From assembly GCA_050331475.1 (NCBI GenBank), contig JBHJGU010000147.1, positions 1 to 19,539 of the forward strand: a stretch of 19,539 bases of DNA, given 5' to 3'. Both the position numbers and the translations under genes were made by a program. The DNA comes from JBHJGU01 sp050331475. Lineage in GTDB: Bacteria > Pseudomonadota > Alphaproteobacteria > Caulobacterales > Maricaulaceae. Positions 14,561 to 19,539 of this stretch are shown piece by piece (position 1 is the first letter of the stretch; every line of letters starts with the position of its first letter). The notes beneath the pieces were generated by a model that saw only the letters and a list, made by a program, of their open reading frames with translations, did not search any database and was not told the origin of the DNA.

Positions 14561-15393
14561 GAGAAGGTCGACCGGTTGGACTGCACGCTTCGCTCCACCA
14601 CGCCGGGGCAGCCCGGGGTCGGACACGGTTGGCCGGCTTGGCCGTAAACCCGAAACGCGTGTTGAAAATACCCCAATGAGCCGTCCGCCTGGGCGTAATC
14701 GCGCAAGCTCGATCCGCCTGCGGCGATGGCCTCGGTCAAAACAGCCTTAACCGCCTGCGCCAACCGATCGGCCTGTTCGGCAACCAAATCGACGCCCTGG
14801 CGAACAGGCGACAAACCCGCCCGATGCAGCGCCTCACACACATAGATGTTGCCCAAGCCGGCGACGACCTTCTGATCGAGCAGGATCGCTTTGAGCGGCG
14901 ATCGGCGTTTGGCGGCGGCTTCGAGCAAGACGGGACCGTCGAACTGATTGCTCAGCGGTTCCGGCCCCAGGCCTCGGAGATATCGACAGTCTGCGTCTTG
15001 CGCAAACAAATCCATAAAACCGAACCGTCGCGGGTCGTTAAAGGTCACCCGAGCGTCCGCCGTCTCAAAAACGACGTGGTCATGTTTGGGGTCAATGGCT
15101 CGGCCGTGGACAAACGTCCCCGGGCGGGCTGCGACGGACGCGCCCGTGATGGTGAACCGCCCCGACATGCCCAAATGCATCAACAGCGTCTCGCCGCTCC
15201 CTAACCGGGCAAGCAGATATTTGGCTCGCCGCTCGAGCCGCTCTATGCGCGTTCCTGTCAATCGATCCGCAAACCGATCCGGAAAGGGAAACCGTAAGTC
15301 GGGCCGGCGTGCCTCCACCCGGATCAGCCGAGCGCCTTCCCAAACCGGGGCCACGCCTCTTCGAACCGTTTCGACTTCGGGCAGTTCAGGCAT
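14539..15393 (-). CDS. mutM: Formamidopyrimidine-DNA glycosylase
   Basis: Bifunctional glycosylase/AP lyase that removes 8-oxoguanine and formamidopyrimidines. It has 284 residues, typical. The start MPELPEVETVRRG supplies the catalytic P2 (nucleophile) and E3. K58 is in RAKYLL, followed by LLMHLGMSGRF. The H2TH region is VVAGLGNIYVCEALHRAG (176-193). The C-terminal zinc finger has C257, C262, C279 and C282, with R274 in RSTF; the first pair is spaced C-x4-C (CPTPGC), a variant I recall from alphaproteobacteria. It follows gspH by 75 bases, with a CGCAGCG/CGCTGCG inverted repeat (15444-15465) in the gap but no T-run. Confidence 0.97.
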   Translation of the reverse strand: MPELPEVETVRRGVAPVWEGARLIRVEARRPDLRFPFPDRFADRLTGTRIERLERRAKYLLARLGSGETLLMHLGMSGRFTITGASVAARPGTFVHGRAIDPKHDHVVFETADARVTFNDPRRFGFMDLFAQDADCRYLRGLGPEPLSNQFDGPVLLEAAAKRRSPLKAILLDQKVVAGLGNIYVCEALHRAGLSPVRQGVDLVAEQADRLAQAVKAVLTEAIAAGGSSLRDYAQADGSLGYFQHAFRVYGQAGQPCPTPGCPGVVERSVQSNRSTFSCPLCQV

Positions 15394-15468
15394 AGCGCTT
15401 CGGAGACACGAGCGCCGGGACGTCGGATCCCGTTGACGCTGTGCGCAGCGCGGGAGAGCGCTGCGTGA

Positions 15469-15924
15469 TCACGGCGCTGGCGGCGGCGCGTCGAGCGCCG
15501 GCTCGACCCGGCAAAACGGCGCGTCGAGGACATAACTCAGCGTTTGCCCGCTTGGCGCCGTCAGAACCACCCGACCGCCCGAGCACAGCCCGTCCGCACG
15601 ATAGAGCAGCGGCTGGTCCAACACCGCCACCCAGCGTCCGCCGACGCCCTCGACCCGCCGCTCCCCGACGCCGGGTAAGGGCGCAAAACCGGCATAGGCC
15701 TCCAAAGGTTGGTGCACGAGGTAGAACGGACGCCCTGATGTGAGCGCGTCAAGTCGCAATTGCGCCAGATCCGTCTCAAAAGCAGCCAGGCTGAACTGGG
15801 CCGCGGCCGCGTCCTGCAGTCGACCGAAAGCGGGGACGGCCAGGGCCGACGCCACCGCGATCAAACCCAAAACAATCAAGACTTCGATCAGGGTCACCCC
15901 GGCCTCTTCCGCGCGCGGCGCCAT
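15469..15924 (-). CDS. gspH: Type II secretion GspH-like minor pseudopilin
   Basis: A 151-residue protein with a type IV prepilin leader: short basic leader, cleavage G9|V10, glutamate at +5 (E14) in GVTLIEVLIVLG, then a hydrophobic helix. After GspG it is most likely the GspH minor pseudopilin, which joins the pseudopilus pushing substrates across the outer membrane. The globular part (LAQLRLDALTSGRPFYLV...) fits GspH, which typically has an 'R..A...G....' segment after the helix. Two cysteines (GLCSGG, PFCRVE) could form a disulfide. The ATG at 15924 lies 8 bases past the gspG stop, with AGGGA upstream. Pseudopilin naming by sequence alone is less sure than the class. Confidence 0.82.
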   Translation of the reverse strand: MAPRAEEAGVTLIEVLIVLGLIAVASALAVPAFGRLQDAAAAQFSLAAFETDLAQLRLDALTSGRPFYLVHQPLEAYAGFAPLPGVGERRVEGVGGRWVAVLDQPLLYRADGLCSGGRVVLTAPSGQTLSYVLDAPFCRVEPALDAPPPAP

Positions 15925-15932
15925 ACCGGTCC

Positions 15933-16394
15933 CTAGCTGGAGACCGTGCCCGGCAAATCGCCAATATCCGCGTCCGCGCCGTTGCCGCCGACCCGACCAT
16001 CCGCGCCGAGTGTGTAGAGGTAGATGATCCGCTCATCCTCGGTGTCGCGTTCATAAACATAGGGCGATTGCCAGGGATCCACCGGGGGGTCGTCCTGCTC
16101 CAGATATGGTCCAAACCAATTCACCGCATTGTCCGGGGGCGGCTCGATCAACAGGGTGAGGCCCTCCTCCGTGGTGGGGTATCGGCCGATATCCAAGCGC
16201 AAGGTGTCCAGCGCGTTTTTCAGGGCGCGGATCTCGGCCTCCGCCGCGATCGACCGCGAGCGGTCAACCTGGGAGAACAATTGCGGCCCAACAAGGCCCG
16301 CGATCAGGCCGATAATCACGAGAACGATGAGCATTTCGATGAGCGTGACGCCCGCTTCCGCGCGCCGACGCGCGTCATGGATCGTGCTTTTCAT
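15933..16394 (-). CDS. gspG: Type II secretion major pseudopilin GspG
   Basis: Main subunit of the type II secretion pseudopilus; processed by the prepilin peptidase. It has 153 residues. Cleavage is expected at G15|V16 with E20 at +5 (GVTLIEMLIVLVIIGL). The globular domain shows the GspG pattern: LKNALDTLRLDIGRYPTTEEGL, DPWQSPYVY, and the calcium-site loop LGADGRVGGNGADADIGD. The ATG at 16394 is preceded by GGAGGAGG, so an in-frame TTG at 16409 is rejected. The start lies 27 bases after the gspF stop. Confidence 0.95.
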   Translation of the reverse strand: MKSTIHDARRRAEAGVTLIEMLIVLVIIGLIAGLVGPQLFSQVDRSRSIAAEAEIRALKNALDTLRLDIGRYPTTEEGLTLLIEPPPDNAVNWFGPYLEQDDPPVDPWQSPYVYERDTEDERIIYLYTLGADGRVGGNGADADIGDLPGTVSS

Positions 16395-16421
16395 CGTCAC
16401 CTCCTCCAAGGACGGTTAGTC

Positions 16422-17645
16422 TTATAAAGCGATTTCATAAACGCTGGTCAGCGCCAGCATAATGGCGATGACAATAACGCCGACAATCCCCGCAATCAGC
16501 AAAATCGCCAGCGGCTCGATCAGCGCCACCAACCGACGGGTCCGATTTTTGGCCTCATCGGCGTAGAGCGCGCCCGCTTGGCGCAGCAGATCCGGCAAAG
16601 CGCCCGCTCGCTCCCCCACTCGCGCGAGGTCCACCGCCGTCCGGTCCAACACGTTTTCCCTGTCCAGCGCGTCGGACAACGCCGCCCCGGAGCGGACCGC
16701 GCGCGAGACCCGCGCCAGGGGCGCGCGCATAACGTCGTAGCGCACGCCTTCGCGCGCCATGTCCAACGCGGTGAGCAGCGGCACGCGATTGGTCAACAAC
16801 GCCGCGGTTAGGCTGGCCCATCGTCCGGTCTCCGCCGCCCGCAGCATCGCGCCCAAGCCCGGCGCCGCCAACAATGCGCGGTCAAACCCTCGCCTTACGA
16901 CGGGTTGGCGCGCCAACACCACCCCGATGGCGACGGCGAGCAGCCCGCCAACCCCGAACGCCGCCGCGTTCTCAGTCATCACAAGGCCTAAGCCGATGAC
17001 GACCCGGGACAGAAGCGGGACCGCGCTCACATCGCCTTCGATCAGATCGGCGAATTGGGGGACGACGACCACGAAGATGAACGCGACTGCCGAGATCCCC
17101 GTGACCACCAGCAACAACGGATAGCTCAACGCGTTACGGATTTCCTCGCGCAGCGCCAGTTCCGCGTCGAACTGGTCCGCGGCGTCGGACAACGCAGTGC
17201 CTAACTGGCCGGTCGCTTCGCCCATTTCCGCCAGTTGGGCCGCATAGCCGGGCGCTTTGGGCAGGGCGCGCTTAAAGGCGTTCGAAAACGTTTCCCCGCG
17301 ACGCAGGTCTTGGCCCAACGCCTCAAGGCGCGCGCGCAATTGGGGATGGGGCTGAGCTTCGGCCAGCGCTTCGGCGACTTCATCAAGGCTGAGCCCGGCG
17401 CGCACGAGAACGGCGAGTTGGCGGATCACCAGTGCAATCGCGCGTTTGGAGGGCGCGCGACGGGGCAAAAGTTGAATGTCGCCCTTGCGTTTGGGGGCGT
17501 CGGCGGCGGGCGCGGGCACAACGGAAACCGGCGCCAGCGCGCGCGCTTCCAGTTGGGTCTCCGCCTCGCGCTGGCTGGGTGCGGTGACGCGGCCCTTCGC
17601 CAAGCGGCCATCGCCGTCAAAGGCCTCGTACAGAAAAACCGCCAT
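16422..17645 (-). CDS. gspF: Type II secretion inner-membrane platform protein GspF
   Basis: Polytopic inner-membrane protein that contacts the GspE ATPase. At 407 residues it matches the family. It has two repeated T2SSF domains: residues 70-195 (IRQLAVLVRAGLSLDEVAEAL, LRRGETFSNAF, MGEATGQLGTAL) and 273-395 (LLTNRVPLLTALDMAREG, VGERAGALPDLL). Hydrophobic segments lie at about 175-197, 228-245 and 372-400. The last is followed by SVYEIAL, the usual short tail. The ATG at 17645 lies 4 bases after the gspE stop, with little Shine-Dalgarno, which suggests coupling to gspE. Confidence 0.95.
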   Translation of the reverse strand: MAVFLYEAFDGDGRLAKGRVTAPSQREAETQLEARALAPVSVVPAPAADAPKRKGDIQLLPRRAPSKRAIALVIRQLAVLVRAGLSLDEVAEALAEAQPHPQLRARLEALGQDLRRGETFSNAFKRALPKAPGYAAQLAEMGEATGQLGTALSDAADQFDAELALREEIRNALSYPLLLVVTGISAVAFIFVVVVPQFADLIEGDVSAVPLLSRVVIGLGLVMTENAAAFGVGGLLAVAIGVVLARQPVVRRGFDRALLAAPGLGAMLRAAETGRWASLTAALLTNRVPLLTALDMAREGVRYDVMRAPLARVSRAVRSGAALSDALDRENVLDRTAVDLARVGERAGALPDLLRQAGALYADEAKNRTRRLVALIEPLAILLIAGIVGVIVIAIMLALTSVYEIAL

Positions 17646-17649
17646 GATC

Positions 17650-19410
17650 TCAGCTCGACACGGCGTCCGGGTCCGGCTCGGCGTCTCCGGTCACCCGTAG
17701 GACTTCGCGCCAGGAGGTGAGCCCGGCGCGCGCCTTCAACCACCCATCCTCTCGCAACGTCCGCAACCCTTGGGACTTCGCCAGCGCCAGCAGATCCGCC
17801 CGCGAGGCTTCGTCGTGAACGGCTTGGGCCAATTCAGGAGTCATTTCCGCAAACTCAAACAAGGCCATACGGCCTTTAAACCCGGTCCCGCCGCAATGCT
17901 CGCACCCCCGGGGCTCGCGCCAATTCGCTTTGGCGTCCGAGCCGTCCAGCAAGAGCTCCGCATAGGTTTTTTTGTAAGCCTTTGGATTGGCGCCTTTGAC
18001 GGAACAATGCTGGCAAAGTTTCCGCACCAAACGTTGCGCCGCCATCGCCCGGGTGGAGGCGGCGACCAAAAACGGCTCCACGCCCATATCCACCAAGCGC
18101 ACCACGGCGGAAATGGCGTCATTGGTGTGCAGGGTGGAGAACACCATGTGGCCGGTGAGCGCCGCCTGAATGCCGATTTGCGCGGTTTCGCCGTCGCGCA
18201 TCTCCCCCACCATGATCACGTCGGGGTCTTGGCGCAAGATCGACCGCAAGGCGCGGGCGAACGTCATGCCGATATCGGCGTTAACCTGGGTCTGGAACAC
18301 GCCGGGCACATTGTATTCGACCGGGTCTTCAACGGTGACAATCTTGCGATGGCCGTCATTGATTTCCTGCAAAGTGGCGTAAAGCGTCGTCGATTTGCCC
18401 GATCCGGTGGGCCCCGTCACCAGGATCACGCCGTGGGGGCTGCGGGCCACCTGGCCGAACCGAGCCATGTCGCGCGCGCTCATGCCCAAGGCTTTGAGGG
18501 TGAGTTGTTCGCGCTCCTTCGGCAATAGGCGAAGCACCAGAGACTCACCGCCCATGCCCGGCAAGGTCGATACGCGCATGTCGATGTCTTTGCCGCCTAA
18601 ACGCGCGGCTTGGCGACCGTCTTGAGGTAAGCGGCGCTCGGCGATGTCGATGCCGGAAATCAGTTTAATGCGCGATGCGATGGCGTCATACCGGGCGCGC
18701 GGTTGCTCCATCCGATCGCTGAGCACGCCGTCGACCCGAAACCGGACCACGAACCGCTCACCACGCGGTTCAATATGAATGTCCGACGCGCCGTCTTCGG
18801 CGGCTTGGGCGAACATGGTGTTCACAAAATCGATCACGGGCGCTTCCTCGGCCAGCTCCTTGAGCGACCGATCGCCTGTGGCCTCCAAGCTGGGGGCCTC
18901 GAGCTTTCGAACGGTTTCTAAGGCCGCCTCCAACACTTGGCTGCGCGCCAACGCGAAGGTGACGCCGGTGGGGAACGCCAGATCAAGGGTCTCGCGCAGG
19001 TCGGATGCGAACGGATCGCGCGCCAGACAGATGACCGCGTCGGTGTCCGGATCCCGCCAGAGGGCGACTTCTCGATCGGCCCACCAATGGGCCGGCGCGT
19101 CGCTGGCTCCGATTGCGTCGGCGTAAACGCCTGCGTCGGTGGGCAAGGCGGCCTTGTCGAACACGGGCCATCCGAGCTGATCTTGCAGCGCCTCAATCAG
19201 CGGCGCTTCACCGACGGCGCCCAACCGCAAGAGGATTTGCCCCAGGCGTCCGCCATAATCGGCCTGGAACGCCAATGCCTTATCGATGTCCGCCGGCGTA
19301 ATCGCGCCTTTGGCGAGCAAGCGTTGGCCGATCCGCCCCGGGTCGATGGCGGCGGCGGCGAGCGCTTCGGTCTCAGCGATAGGTGGGGTGAGTGCGGGAG
19401 CGGCGGTCAT
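17650..19410 (-). CDS. gspE: Type II secretion ATPase GspE
   Basis: Hexameric cytoplasmic ATPase that drives pseudopilus assembly. From the ATG at 19410 it has 586 residues. The N-terminal GspE/MshEN domain (GRIGQRLLAKGAITPADIDKAL) is followed by the secretion-ATPase core: Walker A GPTGSGKST (333-341), Asp box TVEDPVEY (E361), Walker B DPDVIMVGEMRD (about 395-406) and His box STLHTNDA (425-432). The zinc tetracysteine C466, C469, C503, C506 fits GspE/PilB. GspE rather than PilB is inferred from the downstream gspF-G-H. Starts up to 19524 would extend the protein through DNA that overlaps the edge terminator, so 19410 is preferred although its ribosome-binding site is weak. Confidence 0.94.
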   Translation of the reverse strand: MTAAPALTPPIAETEALAAAAIDPGRIGQRLLAKGAITPADIDKALAFQADYGGRLGQILLRLGAVGEAPLIEALQDQLGWPVFDKAALPTDAGVYADAIGASDAPAHWWADREVALWRDPDTDAVICLARDPFASDLRETLDLAFPTGVTFALARSQVLEAALETVRKLEAPSLEATGDRSLKELAEEAPVIDFVNTMFAQAAEDGASDIHIEPRGERFVVRFRVDGVLSDRMEQPRARYDAIASRIKLISGIDIAERRLPQDGRQAARLGGKDIDMRVSTLPGMGGESLVLRLLPKEREQLTLKALGMSARDMARFGQVARSPHGVILVTGPTGSGKSTTLYATLQEINDGHRKIVTVEDPVEYNVPGVFQTQVNADIGMTFARALRSILRQDPDVIMVGEMRDGETAQIGIQAALTGHMVFSTLHTNDAISAVVRLVDMGVEPFLVAASTRAMAAQRLVRKLCQHCSVKGANPKAYKKTYAELLLDGSDAKANWREPRGCEHCGGTGFKGRMALFEFAEMTPELAQAVHDEASRADLLALAKSQGLRTLREDGWLKARAGLTSWREVLRVTGDAEPDPDAVSS

Positions 19411-19487
19411 GGCTCGCGCACGATGCCTTTCAATCGGCCGCCGGGCAAGCGCTTCCCCCCACGGACGCGACCCCGTTGTGGAACCGC

Positions 19488-19516
19488 CAAAAAGAAAGCG
19501 GGGGCCCGAAGCCCCC
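19488..19516 (-). terminator. Intrinsic terminator of a gene beyond the right edge
   Basis: On the - strand GGGGGC, loop TTCGG, GCCCCC (from 19516 to 19500) is followed by GCTTTCTTTTTGG, a classic stem with a T-rich tail. It points in the direction of gspE, so it should end a - strand transcript from outside the window. It implies that gspE starts its own transcript between about 19411 and 19487. Confidence 0.8.
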
Positions 19517-19539
19517 CCCAACAACTCGCAACTCAGAGA

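Noticed and set aside
17770..18528. Long + strand open frame opposite gspE
   Set aside because: His- and Arg-rich antisense shadow; the - strand has all secretion ATPase motifs.

Overview
The window is a GC-rich chromosomal segment that looks like core genome of an alphaproteobacterium. Three things point there: the order mutM / enoyl-CoA hydratase / rpsT / dnaA, the GyrB and DnaN sequences, and an intergenic palindrome of a type common in that class. A Caulobacterales, Maricaulales or Parvularculales-like lineage is plausible but cannot be fixed from the sequence alone. There is no rRNA or tRNA gene, CRISPR array, transposase, prophage or toxin-antitoxin module. I see ordinary housekeeping DNA with a few odd details, not an obvious new defence or biosynthetic system.

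Layout, left to right. Positions 1-165 are an unidentified coding-like fragment cut by the window edge. A METTL26/DUF938-type methyltransferase follows (234-800, apparently frameshifted at its N-terminus). Next are two exported hydrolases on the + strand, a metal-dependent amidohydrolase (880-2295) and a glycerophosphodiester phosphodiesterase (2348-3373), separated by a perfect 19-bp tandem duplication that doubles the ribosome-binding site. Then gyrB (-), a + strand DUF2235 alpha/beta hydrolase (6166-7182), a small STAS-like protein (7339-7713), and recF, dnaN and dnaA (all -). The dnaA-rpsT gap is the best place to look for a replication origin. After it come rpsT, an enoyl-CoA hydratase, a small exported protein, a TraB/GumN-family protein, mutM, and the type II secretion genes gspH, gspG, gspF and gspE, all on the - strand.

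How the parts work together. dnaA, dnaN, recF and gyrB form the classic replication-initiation cluster: initiator, sliding clamp, gap repair and gyrase. dnaN and recF are coupled by a GTGA overlap. Two + strand genes separate recF from gyrB. gspE-F-G-H encode the ATPase, inner-membrane platform, major pseudopilin and a minor pseudopilin of a type II secretion or related pilus-like machine. They are tightly spaced, follow a strong terminator at the right edge, and lead into mutM (oxidised-purine repair), whose stop codon is overlapped by the TraB/GumN gene.

Main points for a second look: a DnaA whose box VII lacks the expected arginine finger and whose P-loop is atypical; hairpins in the gyrB and dnaA leaders; the frameshifted methyltransferase; the duplicated ribosome-binding site; and a short gsp set ending at gspH.
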